A DNA stretch of 64,000 nucleotides. Source: Cryptomeria japonica. Lineage: Eukaryota; Streptophyta; Pinopsida; Cupressales; Cupressaceae. A program made the position numbers and the translations under genes. The stretch spans positions 836,182,136 through 836,246,135 of the forward strand of contig NC_081411.1 in NCBI RefSeq assembly GCF_030272615.1. Direction: 5' to 3'. The notes below the pieces were generated by a model, which saw nothing but the letters and a program-made list of their open reading frames with translations, ran no database searches and was not told the origin of the DNA. Positions 11,783 through 23,089 of the stretch are shown piece after piece (positions within the stretch are counted from its first letter, which is position 1; each line of letters begins with the position of its first letter).

Positions 11783-12858
11783 TTACTCTTGAAAATATGC
11801 AGGAAAAATGTCAAACTTTCCATCTTCTGGCACCTCTAGGAGGTTTTCACCATCAGATATGCCCTTTGTTTTCTCTTTTGTTTGATCTAATGTTGCCATG
11901 AAATGGTTTTCAACAATAGGTCTCTTTCCTTGTTTTATTTCGCTTTTGTGACTAAAAAGTTTGGCATTCTCTTGGCTATGAGAAACATCACTTGATTCTG
12001 CAATGGAAGATATCTTAGGATGGATAGGTTCAACAATGTTAAGGTACACGGCTAAGTCATGATCATTGGAAAAGACATTTAGTTCGAGGTTGTCTAAATT
12101 ATCCCAATCAATTAGTTTAGGATGTAGAAGGGGTAAATCATAATCACTATCATCATTAGGTGTTTCAATGTTCATGGCATAATGATCATAGCTTGGCATA
12201 GAATAGGTATTGTCACATATTAAATGTTTTTGAGAATTGTCTTTCTCAAGCATTTCCGAATTAGTCTTAACAAGATTAATATTAGCATTTGGTAGTTCAC
12301 ACTCAAGTGGTTCTTCAACTGATGTTTGTCCCTTAAATGAATGGTTATATCCACGCACACATCTTTGATACTACAAATTCCTTCTTGATTGACCCCATTT
12401 TCATTTTGGAGTTGACATATTTGTGCACATGATGAAGTGGATTCTTTTAATAGATTTTGTCTTCTTTCAAACTCAAATTCTTCTAGACTAATAGTTAGTC
12501 CAACTTGACTATCCCTTAGCTCTTCCATGGTTCTTCCATATCTGATCTGTGTTTGGGCTTCTTGTGGCATTGCTTCTCTGTCTTTGTCATTTCCTTTCCT
12601 TTTTGCATACGCCTCTTTTCTTTGGATTCTGAGTTTTTCTTGCCTTCTTTCTAACTTCATCATTTGTTCTGCTATAGATAAGTCTTCTTTCGTGATAGTT
12701 ACTTGATCTTCATTATGTTCTTTACTTGATGTAGTGGAGAAGACATCTGGACTCCATTCATATTCATTGGAGTCTGTTTCTGAATCCTGATCCAAGATTA
12801 CTCCACTATACCGTATTGGAATGTCGTATGGTGCAAAGAGTTCTCTAATTTCTATCAT
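11783..12858 (-). pseudogene. Tat-1 protease-RT linker region
   Basis: Two overlapping frames (12220-12858 and 11783-12358) connect the protease part to RT. The first begins MIEIRELFAPYDIPIRYSGV and contains an acidic stretch then a Lys/Arg/Glu-rich helix near residues 60-95 that may form a coiled coil. The second holds PHLKLIDW-like text (LPLLHPKLIDWDNLDNLELN). Tat elements usually have a long poorly conserved region here. The change of frame at about 12300 is a frameshift. No enzymatic motif seen. Confidence 0.6.
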
Positions 12859-14131
12859 CTTGTGAATATTTTTCCTTTGTTTGTATTTTCAGAACTTGTT
12901 GACAAGATTTTTCTTCACCTTGGATGATGATCTCCTCCTCTTTTTTTTCTTGTTCTTCTTGCTTCTTTTGTTTATTGGTTACTGTTTCGGCTGCTTGATG
13001 TAGATTTTCTTTCCAATTTTCTTCTTTAGAAACTGATTTCTTTCTCCATTTTTGTTGTTGATGATTATGTTTCTTTTGATTAGACTTCAGATATCCTAGC
13101 CCGGATTTATCTTCTGTGGATTGTGAGTGTGGACAAATAGGTTCTGAAATACCTTGATGTTGCCTACCAATTGGTCTTGTTCCTTCATATCCCATCTTTT
13201 GCATGATTTCATATCCTTTGCCATATTGTTTTATGGGAATATTGACTTCTATTGTTGTTGCTATAGTTTTATCTTCATCTTTGTATAACCAACCAAGAAT
13301 GTCTCTGTCTTCATTTTCCTTTTCAAGAGTTCTAGCACTAACAAAGGTTCCTTTAAACATATGTTTTGATTTTCCTGATGCCTTTGATTGAATATCTGTA
13401 GGCTTTCCATATGACTTAGGAGAAAGTGGAAAATTTTGTAAAGAATACTTTCCCATTCCTTCATCATTTAACTTGAGCTTTTCTTCAAAAGTTTCCTGTA
13501 ACTTTGCTTGAATTTCTTTGGTAGGATATATTGATTCTCTGTTATGTGGAACTCTTGTATCTTGTATTGGCTTCAAATTATTGCAATATTGACTGGAATC
13601 TACAATTATAGTGATTTCTTTTCCTTCATGAGGAAATTTTACACATTGATGATATGTAGAAGGAACTGCTTGCATCTTGTGAATCCATGGTCTTCCCAAA
13701 AGAATATTGTAGGAGAGGTTCAAATCTAAAACTTGACACAATGTATCCTTTTCCATAGGTCCTATTTTTATTGGTAGCATAACAGTCCCTTTAGAAGAGC
13801 GTTCTGCTTCATCATAAGCCTTGATGGTTATTTTCTTTTTTAGGTCTACTTCATTCTCTGAATATCCCAAATCTTTTATCAAACTTAATGCACAAATGTT
13901 TAATCCAACTCCTCCATCTATGAGCACATGTTTGACATGAGTTTTATTTATGGAGACTTCAACATGTAAGGAAGCATTATGAGGATGTTGCAAGGATGCA
14001 TCATCATTTTCAGAAAATGATAAGCAATGAGGAGGTATGAGGTGTCCTACCATATTTTGGAATTGATCTATATCCAAATCTTTTGAAACTGTTGTCTCCA
14101 CTAAAGCTTTCTCCAAAATGTCCTTATGCAT
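12845..14131 (-). pseudogene. Tat-1 protease with a G-patch-like motif
   Basis: A 428-residue frame. The retropepsin part has VLIDGGVGLNICAL in the active-site position and YNILLGRPWIHKMQAVPSTY as its second signature, both typical of Tat elements. Near residues 305-350 comes GKGYEIMQKMGY followed by a Gly-rich stretch and GLGYLKS, which resembles a G-patch. The C-terminus is Lys/Glu/Gln-rich. The protease would cut the polyprotein. It lies in a different frame from gag, so a frameshift lies near 14130-14190. Confidence 0.8.
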
Positions 14132-15809
14132 AGGTGAAATCTCGAGAAGTTCTAGAATTGATATTTGAGTGGGTATTCGTTGTAATATATTGTTGTGGAT
14201 TGGGTGTTGGATCTTTTGTTACACCTAGAAAGGTAACCTTTGCTTTACTTCTTGTGATAACATTGATTGGTTCTAAAGATGAATTTTTGTTAACAATAAT
14301 CACATTCACTACATCATCATATATATAAGTGTAATTCATCTTGGTTTTTCCTTTGTCATTTTTTAATTGGGATGATTCTCCTTTGTCATAATTTGGGAGT
14401 GGAGTTTTGAAAGCCAAGTGTGATTCATTCATTTTATGGCTATCCATTGTAATGGTTCCATTATCGATTAGATCTTGGATAAGGTGTTTCAATCTCTGAC
14501 AATCATTTGTTAGGTGTCCTTTATTCTGATGATAGTTGCAAAAATGATTGTCATTCCACCAATTCGGCTTGATTGGTGGTTCATAATTTCTTGTTTCTGG
14601 CAAAACAATCAATTTATTAGCAAGTAAAGTTTTTAGAGCCGATTCTAAAGATTCTCCAATGTTTGTGAAATTTATTCGAGGATTGGAGAAAAAGGACTTA
14701 GCTTTGTTGTTTTTTGGATTGTTATTGCTTGGGTTTTGACTTGATAGATTGAAAATTGGTTGTTGTTGTTTTGTATTACTATTATCATCATTCCCTTCAC
14801 TGCTGGCATTCCTATTCTTTGACCAGAACTTGGGTTTGTCATTATTGTTGTTGTTGTTGTTTTTGTTGTATGAATTATTGTAAAGTTTTAGTTCTCCTTT
14901 CTTTACCATTGCGTTCTCTATTTTTAGTCCATTCTCGATCATTTTGGCAAAAGAGGGAGGAGATTGCATCTTTAGTCAATAACTCATTTCACTGATAAGA
15001 TTATCAATGAATATGTCCATTTTTTCTTGATCAGGTACATCTCGGGGATACCTATTAAACATGCGTTTCCATCGTTGTAAGAAAGTAATAAAGGATTCAC
15101 CATTCTTTTGTTTGATATTGCAAAGATCTAGCATCATTATTTCATTCCTTATATTGTAGGAATATTGTGAAATAAACCTATTCACAAGTTCTTCAAAGGA
15201 TTTGATTCTGGATGGTAATCTTGAAAACCACTCCATTGATTGTCCATTTAAACTCCTAGGAAAAAGACGCATAAGGTAAGTTTCATTGTCAGCAAATTCC
15301 ATGCTCGTCATACAAAACTCCCTAATATGATCTTGAGGATCAGATCTTCCATCGTATTTGTCATATTTAGGAATCTCGCAATGTTGCGGAAATGGTATCA
15401 TATTCAGATTTTTATCAGAAGGATATGGGCATATATCTTCTAATGAATATTTATTGGAGCTTGTCCCATTTTGCATGTCTTGTATTTGTTGTTGAAGAGT
15501 TTGTATTTGTTGAGTAAGGTTTGATAAGGGATTATCTACATAGTTTCTTCTTGTTTCTTCATGAGTCTTTTTGTCACTATGCTTGTTTCTTTTATCATCC
15601 CTTTCTTTCCTTGTTTCTCCGTTACTTTCTTTATTTATGTCCTCGTTATTTGGATCATCTGTGTTTTGGGTGTTACTTGTCTCTGCATCTTGTTTCAAGC
15701 TTTCCATGTTAAAGTCTTTTGGTAGTTTAGCTCCAGATTTTGCCAACATCAAGAGATATTTTTCTTTCTGTTTTGCCAACAATTTTTCCATTAGCCTATC
15801 AAATTTCAA
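14124..15809 (-). pseudogene. Tat-1 gag
   Basis: Two in-frame blocks (15809-14976 and 14969-14124) split by one stop at 14973-14975 where Gln would be expected. The capsid region has PKYDKYDGRSDPQDHIREF, then MEWFSRLPSRIKSFEELVN and WKRMFNRYPRDVP, the Retrotrans_gag pattern. The C-terminal block has an Asn-rich stretch and FCNYHQNKGHLTNDC, a zinc-knuckle-like signature. The open frame has no ATG at 15809; the first in-frame ATG is at 15791. An upstream stop separates it from matching sequence up to about 15840. Gag packages element RNA. Confidence 0.85.
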
Positions 15810-16149
15810 ATCTTACTCAAGGTCTCTAATGGTGCTTGTGTGGGGGAAAAAGTGACACTAAGCAAACATGCCCTAATCTCACTTTCAATCACACATTTGT
15901 GGAATACGAAAGAGCCTAGAGGTATCACACAATTGGCTACTTCTTTTTGTGGAAGAGAGAGCCACGAGCTACCTATTAGGATTTCTATTCCTTTGTTGCA
16001 AATGATAGATAGAATGATGCAAGTTCAACTATTAACCCTAAAGTGGAAGTATGAACTAATAACAAGATTGCAAAATTGAGATTAAACAATGGAAAGCTGT
16101 AAACACAAGGATAAAAGGAGAATGTAGATGTGTACCTGGGGTTAAAATC

Positions 16150-16375
16150 TAAGTGGAAATGTTCGGGACAGGGGCGTGGGCGCCACTGTCCTGATTCTGC
16201 ACCTGAAACTGCTCCTGAAACTGTTGTTTTGCAACCTGAAAAGCTGTCAAAAATGCTGAAAACTGCTGTCTGTCAGGAGGACCAGGGTGCCCAACGCCCC
16301 TGTCCCAGGGACCAGGGCACCCAACGCCCCTATCCTGGCAGGACCAGGGCACCCCATGCCCCTGTCCTATCTTTT
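16150..16375. repeat. GC-rich repeats of GGACCAGGGCACCCAACGCC type
   Basis: Three consecutive imperfect copies of a unit near GGACCAGGGCACCCAACGCC, each ending CCTGTCC or similar, lie at 16277-16370. A related GGGGCGTGGGCGCCACTGTCC is at 16166-16190, and GACCATGTGCACTCCGGGCACCATGG at 17113-17138 is reminiscent. The GC content stands out in the AT-rich leader. Could fold strongly in RNA. Confidence 0.7.
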
Positions 16376-19300
16376 TGGGCTGGAATTTGGTGTGAAGTTC
16401 AGTCTCCATCTGCTTCCGTCGGATCTGCAACTTGCGGCGTCGTCCAAATTCCGAAACCTGCACTTATATCTGAAAAGGTGTGGTGGGCAGCTATATAGGG
16501 TTTTGCCTTAGTCAAACCCCCACTTTGGTGATTTCCACCTCCATGAATAGCCAAGTTGTATTGTAAAAATAGTGTGTGTGCAGACCTTGTGTGTGTGCAA
16601 GATCCTAAAATGCAAGTAAGCAAACTAGAGCAACCTAGAAAGTAAACCCTAATTGCTTGCAAATGATAATGTAAATGCTCCAAATCAAGATGTAAAGAGA
16701 TCTAAAGCATGAATACAAGTGATATAATGAGGCTTATGCAAAGACATGAAAACAACATGAAATCATACCCAACCCCAAGGGAGGGGTACAAGCCAATCTT
16801 TAGTCGGTGATCCCCTATTGCTCTTCAATGTCTTCAAAGCCCTAAATGGATAAATGAAATTGATGAATGCTTGATGGATGGATGTTGAATGTTGTTGAAG
16901 TCTTCAAAGATCTGCTCTTTCGCTGCATAGAAGGCCCTTGAAAACCAAAAATCCGATCCTTTCCAATGAAGAAAGAGAGCTCTTATATATGAAACCCTAG
17001 GTCTTAATTTCAACTTTTGGCCGACCTAGAGATTGAATCTCCTACCAATTTCTTGGGGTTAAGCTTTATTTTATGATTGGATCATTCTCCTAAAATTTCA
17101 GGAAAAATGTCTGGGACCATGTGCACTCCGGGCACCATGGTCCTGACAACTTTTCACCAAATTTTCAGGGCTGTCGGATATGATGATTTTAGAGCGAATC
17201 CCGAAGTTACAGCTGATTTCGAGATGTTTTGACCCCCGAAATCAAGCCCCCAAGTTCAAAATAGGACCTAATTAGGGTTTTTGATTAAATGATGTATTGG
17301 AAGAATAAAATGAAAGGGGCACACTTTAATGAAAAGGGCCCAACTTTATGATATGGGAGATGATAAAATAGAACCTTAGACCTAATTAATTTAATTAATT
17401 AAGTGCTAAAGGGGAAATGCAATGCAAAATGCAAAATATGCCAAGGCGGGTGCTAAACTAGGTGTGAAATTGTACCACCCTAGCAAGTGCGTACAATTTA
17501 CGACGCTATAGTGCTATTGACTGCTTCTTCGTCAACAACGGTAAATCCAAAAGTGTGGAATACAGGAGTATCTTCTTCTAGTCCAAACTGGCATGTGATT
17601 ATTTCAATGTTGCTGAAATTCCCAAAGGACAAAGTCAATAGGTGATTATTGGTTTAAGAAGATATGCTTTGTTGATCTTACAACTATTGTTTGTTCGTTG
17701 GGATAAAGTGTCTCTTTGTTGAAAGGCATGTCTTTGTAGAGTTTCACCGTCAAATTCTGTACCATAGCCACATAAGTAGTGACAAAAATGGTGTGTTTCA
17801 ATAAGATCTTGTGATTGATATACAAGAATATTATCCTTTTCTGAGTAGCTTTATAACTAGGTTTTCTTTTCTTAAGGTGATACTTAAAAGTCATATAAGC
17901 ATTTGACAATTCACAAGTTTGTTTGATTCCAAAGTTGGTGCAATTTTGGTTTTGATATAACCTAGGTTCAAAATAGGAAAGATATATCCAAGATTAGGAA
18001 CCTACTATAGATTTGATCAAGCTTCATGATAGAGGATTTGATTATCCTAAAGAGAAACTTGACAAAGATGTTGATTTTTGCACTTAAGATAGTTGAATCG
18101 ATAGCTTGTTAAATGTTGATGTTTATAGAACCTTTTGAGTATAACTTGCTGGATTAGTAACCTTGTTGTTTGAGCTAGTTTGAAAAGTATGTGATGGTTT
18201 AGAGACAAACCTACTTCAAGAATTATTTTGATATTGATGTTTTGACACTTTGATTTTGGTCTAGTGTTTCAAGTGTTGAAAAGCTTTTGTATTACCCTTT
18301 TGATCGATTTTTTTTCAGCAATTTGTTGAATTTTTGCTCCCTTGTAGATAATAATTTTCTTCAATTTTTGACCATTTGGAACATGTTACAGACATAGAAA
18401 ACACAGTGTTTAATAAACAAAATGCACAAGCAAGTACAATCCCTATAGCAGGCTGAGACAATAGTTGTTGAATCTCACGTGGAGTTTTCCCTGAGGCTAC
18501 GCTATTCAAAGTAGATATTTAGATGCTTGACCCCACTGGCTCCACCCTCGGCACTCACTTCTTCGGGGCAGCCAAGCACTAGTTTCCACGAAATCTCCTC
18601 ATGACAAACTTTATATCTCTACTAGGAACCGTATGTATGTGAGTTGCTTCAGAGGTTCGACCTCCTGTACCAACAACTAGAAGGATTTTGGCAACTAGTA
18701 CAAGTGGTTTTTAGTAAAGGCTTCTAGTCATGTGGCCATACATGCGGCACTTTCAGCTCTGTAAATATAAAAGGTTCCCAGACTATACATGTTATGCTCC
18801 ATAGGGTTTATGGGGAAACATAGTGTCGATATGAACTTATCAGCACATGTTGTTTGGGACTTTCGTCACAAACACGATTTATTTATAGTGGACTGGAAGG
18901 ACTCGGAATTAGCCCATTTCCACTTTAGGTCGTTCCCCTCTCACTGGCCCCCTCAAGGCAGCTCGGGAAGGCAGACCCTCTATAAGGATTTTAATTGCTT
19001 GAAAGTAAAGAAAGCACAAAAGAGTGGGTTTGGCTTTTTGGTCACCCAATTAAGGGGAGAGCATATACCTACCACTTTCGAGACATGGAATACAAGTGTT
19101 CTTTTTAACCTTTTCAAAGCAATTATTGGCTAAGTCCTATTTGGAGATGTTGCTCCAACAAACATGGTGTTCATTTTAGCCCTTTTAAAAGTCTATGTGC
19201 AACCATTTTAGAGAAAATACCAAAAATGCAAGTTGCATGATGTCAATTCATCCTCTTAGTTAAACTAGATGGACAAGATATGATATATTACTTCCCAAAT

Positions 19301-19439
19301 GAAGACTTTTAATTAGCTAGATGAGTTGCATAAAATTTGCCTTAAATGCCATCTTGCACACGCATGTTAGTAATCTGAAAAATCTGATTTCTTGGACATT
19401 TGGACCTGCAAGAAAATTTTGTCAGTTTTATAAATAGAA

Positions 19440-19670
19440 GCACTAACTTAGACTGCAAAAGCGTTGTTCTGTAGATACAAAAGCACGATTTCTTTGACAT
19501 ATGCACTAACCTATGATGCAAATGTGTAGTTTTTTAGACAAAAGCATTAACATGCATGACATATGCACTAACCTATGATGCAAATGCGCTAACCTGTTGA
19601 ATAAAAGCACTGTTAGAATTCACACATGCGTGAATCTGCATTACAAATGCATTAATTTAACTTTTTGTGA
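19440..19670. repeat. Second array of the GCATATGC-type motif, inverted
   Basis: Copies such as GACATATGCACTAACC, GATGCAAATGCGCTAACC and ACAAAAGCACTAAC recur. Read on the minus strand they give GGTTAGCGCATTTGCAT, the same motif as at 3780-4085. In the element's own direction the two arrays are thus inverted relative to each other, one just inside each LTR. Confidence 0.7.
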
Positions 19671-19689
19671 GATTTTTACAAGTATATGC

Positions 19690-19718
19690 GAGGTCTAGCC
19701 CCATGGTGGGCACCAAAA
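19690..19718 (-). promoter_or_regulatory. Tat-1 primer binding site
   Basis: On the minus strand the LTR end CACACA is followed by TTT and then TGGTGCCCACCATGGGGC. A TGG-starting stretch a few bases inside the 5' LTR is where a tRNA 3' end pairs to prime reverse transcription. I cannot name the tRNA with certainty. Confidence 0.7.
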
Positions 19719-20963
19719 TGTGTGAACTTGAATTTTGATCCTCAGAATGTTACCTGTAATAATTTAGTTTCACAAAATATAATGGAAATGCATACAAAAA
19801 ATCCAAAATCCACCAATGAAACTACATGAAATACATACTAAAATAAAACATTATTTTACCTTCATGGCTTATGTCTCATTGTGTCCTAACTCCACTGTTC
19901 CTGGTTGCAGATGGTGTGCTCTCAAACAATGCATTGTTGGCTTCCAAGATGGCATATGAAGAATGGACTGATAACTTGTAGTTAACTGACACTATGATAT
20001 GCTAAAATGCTATTATATGATAATTGTTATTTGCTTCAAAACTAAAACTCACAGATGCATATGATTAGCTTGCAAAATGCACTTGAAGTATCTTGAAGTC
20101 TAACTTGAAGATTAACTTGAAGATTCTTGAAGATTAACTTGAAGATTAACTTGAAGATTAACTCTCTCAACTAAAGCTCTTGGTTTTATAGATTTTGAGA
20201 GGATAAGATGATGTGGCTCAGATCAACGGTCCTGATCAAATCTGCAAATTTGGATGGCTATGAGCAAAGGTAAAGGTTGAGAGAAAGGGGGAAGGAGAAG
20301 ACAAGTGTCACTCATCTCACCTTGACTGGGTTGCTGACTGAGGGAATCTAGGGATGGTTGGAGGAAATTTAGGCATGATAGGACAAGTGGACTCAAGTCC
20401 TTTCTAAGATGTAGGGGGTGTTGGAGAGAATATAGGAAATGGTTATGAAATGTGTGTACGTACACAATTTTTATTAAGTTTGGAGGTTGGAGATAAATGA
20501 TGAATTAATAGTAAGAAATATTAATTTCCTTAGCCACATGTTTGATGAGTTGGCAAAGGGAAGATGAAGTGGAGATGGAAGATTGAGTTGGATAAGGGAT
20601 TAAATAATTTAGGAATTGTTTAATATTTGGGACTATAGGAGAGGAGAATAACTATTAAATATTGGATATTTAATTGTTTGGATGAAATAATTAAATATTA
20701 GATATTTAATTAACTTGGTTAGAGGAATAATTAAATATTAGATATTTAATTAATTAGAAAAATAGGATAATTAAATATTAGATATTTAATTAATTAGAGG
20801 AATAAAATAGATGAATTAATTAATAAAATATTAATTAATAGAAAGACATGAAAATGAATTAAATAAATTAATCTTTTCAAATTAACTATTTAATAGAAGA
20901 ATAATTATTAAATAAATATAAGATATTTATTTAATTGCTCATAGCCAATTTTAGGTGTATACA
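19719..20963 (-). repeat. Tat-1 5' LTR (right copy)
   Basis: It starts TGTGTGAACTTG and ends GGTGTATACA, matching 2066-3248. It is longer because the palindromic ATTAAATATTAGATATTTAAT unit is repeated more often at 20650-20800. CTTTG follows at 20964-20968. Confidence 0.9.
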
Positions 20964-20968
20964 CTTTG

Positions 20969-21731
20969 TGGTTTGGTGTGTTGTGGTTGATCTTGGAAAG
21001 ATTTTCGATGGTGTTGCATGTTTGTAGATTTGATTTAGGTCCATGTTATGTCATGTATATCATTTTATTGGTTCAGTGGTAGATCTTTGTATCATGTGAT
21101 GTAATTTTGTAATTGTGAGATGAGGGTTTAGCCAACCTTGTAGTCAAGGTTGATGAATTGTATAAATTGGTTATAAAGCCATGCAATTTGTGTGATGATG
21201 TGATGTCTACATAATTAGAGAGTGATGTATGAGGGAATAATGGAATTAATCCTTCAGTAGTGTGTTAGAGAAAAGTTTTAGAGGGTTGCAGAGAAGACAT
21301 ATGTGCTTAATTGGAACTGTCATCAGGCATTAGCAGATGCTATTATTATAGTTCATTCCTTCTAGATTGTAGTTTGTATCTTGTTGTAAGTTAGTGAGAC
21401 TTCCTTGAGGGTTGTAGCCTTTCGGGTTATTATATTTTGAGTAGTAAGTTCTAGGCAGTGAGCCTGAATGTAGGTGCATTTCCCATTGTAATATTTACAC
21501 ATACTACTACAGAGTATCATCTTATTGTGGGTAGGTTCACACCATGGTTTTTCCCTTAACTAGATTTTCCAAATTAAAATCTTGTTGTTGTGTTTTGTGC
21601 TATCAATTTACTTATCTTTGTTGTTGCTACAATTCATCTGATTTTCATTTAAGGTTAATTTTGATAATCCAGTGAAAACTGCTTCACCCCCCCCACCCCC
21701 TCTCAGTTTTCCTTCATTAGTGTTGCCAACA
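20969..21731 (+). repeat. Cop-A 5' LTR, second segment
   Basis: It continues the LTR broken at 2065 and aligns with about 26965-27704 of the 3' LTR. It ends in a C-rich run, CTCTCAGTTTTCC and GTTGCCAACA at 21722-21731. The ACCATGGTTTTTCCC block near 21540 is the complement of the GGGAAAAACC block seen in the other LTRs here. Confidence 0.9.
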
Positions 21732-21750
21732 ATTGGCATTAGAGCTAGAT
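21732..21750 (+). promoter_or_regulatory. Cop-A primer binding site
   Basis: ATTGGCATTAGAGCTAGA directly follows the LTR end. It resembles TGGTATCAGAGC, the initiator-Met tRNA complement used by plant Copia elements, with two changes. Confidence 0.8.
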
Positions 21751-21787
21751 CCTTTGGAATAAGTTTGATCGCTTGAAATGATCTGAG

Positions 21788-23089
21788 ATGACAACTGGAA
21801 GTAGAAGTGTTATCTTTAAGAAGGAGAGTATGATATTTGATGGATGTAACTATGCTATATGGAAGAACCGGATGGAGGTGCACTTGAGATGTCTTGGAGA
21901 GGATCACTGGAAGATTACAAATAATGCCTATTTTATTCCTCTAAATGGACTGGTTACTACTGATGAGATCAAGGAAGTTGAAAATAGCATTAGAGCTAAG
22001 GAAGCATTGTTGAGTGCCTTGACTGATTCAGAGATGACTAATGTAATGGGACTTTAGACTACACATGAGAACTGGGATAATCTTGAGACCTTGTAAGAAG
22101 GAGATAAACAAGTCAAAGTTTCTAAGGTGTAGAGTTTGAAATGGAAGTATGAGATGTTGAGAATGGGAGAAGATGAGAACATAAACTCCTTTATGGCTAA
22201 GGTGAATGAACTTGTCCTAGATATGAAATGTGGTGGTAGAACCCTTGAAGAGGATGAAATTATTGCTATGGTGTTGAGATCATTGTCTCCTTCTTACAAA
22301 CATAATATAGATGTTATTGATGAGATCTAGAGTGTGACTACTGTGACAAGAGATATGTTGGTTGGAAAGATTGTTGCATTTGAACTGAGCGTGTTTGGTG
22401 AATCACATGGGAAGTCTAAGACAACATTTAGAGCTTCTGTATCTAGAAAGTAGAAGTATGATCCTAAAGAACGTATAATATCCAGATATGAAAGAGAGAG
22501 AAGAGAGATGGAAGAGAAAGAAAGAGAATTAGAGGAGCTTGAAAAATTTATTGCCCAGAGATTGCCTAAAGGAGCCAGTAAGTATGATGGAAAATTGCCT
22601 CTGAAATGTTTCTCTTGCAATAAGATAGGACATTTTTCTTCTAGATGCCTGAAGAGAATGTTTAAATATAATAGGCATGATAAATTTGATAAGCATGATA
22701 GGAATGATAGATATGAGGAGCATGGGAAGTATGATAAACCTTACAAGCCTAATCAGAAGTATAAGCATCAGAAGAATTGTTATTATGATGCTGATGAAGG
22801 TGTTACAGATGAAGAATCAGAAGGAGATGAAGTTGTGTTTATTGTTATTAAAGAAGATACACTGGTACCTGCTGATTCCACAAGCTGCACTATTGAGGAG
22901 AAATCTTTTGCTACTAGAGTTGAAGAGAAATATGAATGGGTGATTGACAACGGTTGTTCACATCATATGACCGGTGATAAAAGTAAATTTGCGAATATGG
23001 AAAAGTATGATGGTGGAATGGTAAGATTTGGAGATGACACAACCTATGTGATCCATGGTAGAGGTTCTATTTCCTTTGATGGTAAGTAA
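21788..23089 (+). pseudogene. Cop-A gag and protease
   Basis: The frame starts MTTGSRSVIFKKESMIFDG, the usual Copia gag opening, and runs with stops at 22056, 22094, 22129, 22328 and 22450 and a change of frame. A zinc knuckle CFSCNKIGHFSSRC lies near 22612-22655. A long Lys/Asp/His-rich linker follows. The protease begins WVIDNGCSHHMTGD near 22940; the family has Asp-Ser-Gly, so the active-site triad is altered to Asp-Asn-Gly. It ends at GRGSISFDGK and a stop at 23087. Confidence 0.85.

Larger units (their letters stand above)
15860..19689 (-). other. Tat-1 leader with unrecognised frames
   Basis: Nearly 3.9 kb between the 5' LTR and gag. Frames on the minus strand at 17646-17909 (87 codons) and 17498-17638 and on the plus strand at 18789-19133 (114 codons) match nothing I know. 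The block 18480-18780 is less AT-rich than its surroundings and looks different in composition. Tat/Ogre elements often carry an extra gene in front of gag, and captured host fragments are also possible. I cannot decide between these. Confidence 0.4.
2066..20963 (-). mobile_element. Tat-1: 18.9 kb Tat-lineage Ty3/Gypsy retrotransposon
   Basis: Two related terminal repeats (2066-3248 and 19719-20963) bound the element. The 5-bp duplication CTTTG lies at 2061-2065 and 20964-20968. The order in the minus direction is 5' LTR, primer binding site, long leader, gag, protease, linker, RT, RNase H, archaeal-type RNase H, integrase, a 5.2 kb tail, polypurine tract, 3' LTR. The second RNase H after the first is the hallmark of the Tat lineage (Ogre, Retand and relatives). 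Every coding part carries stops or frameshifts, so this copy is dead. The element sits inside the Cop-A 5' LTR and is therefore younger than Cop-A. The tail holds an antisense PMD gene. LTR copies differ by scattered substitutions and by the number of AT-rich palindrome units. Confidence 0.93.

Noticed and set aside
18789-19133. 114-codon plus-strand frame as a captured gene
   Set aside because: Not rejected outright, but no motif or homologue is known to me, so it is only noted as part of the Tat-1 leader.
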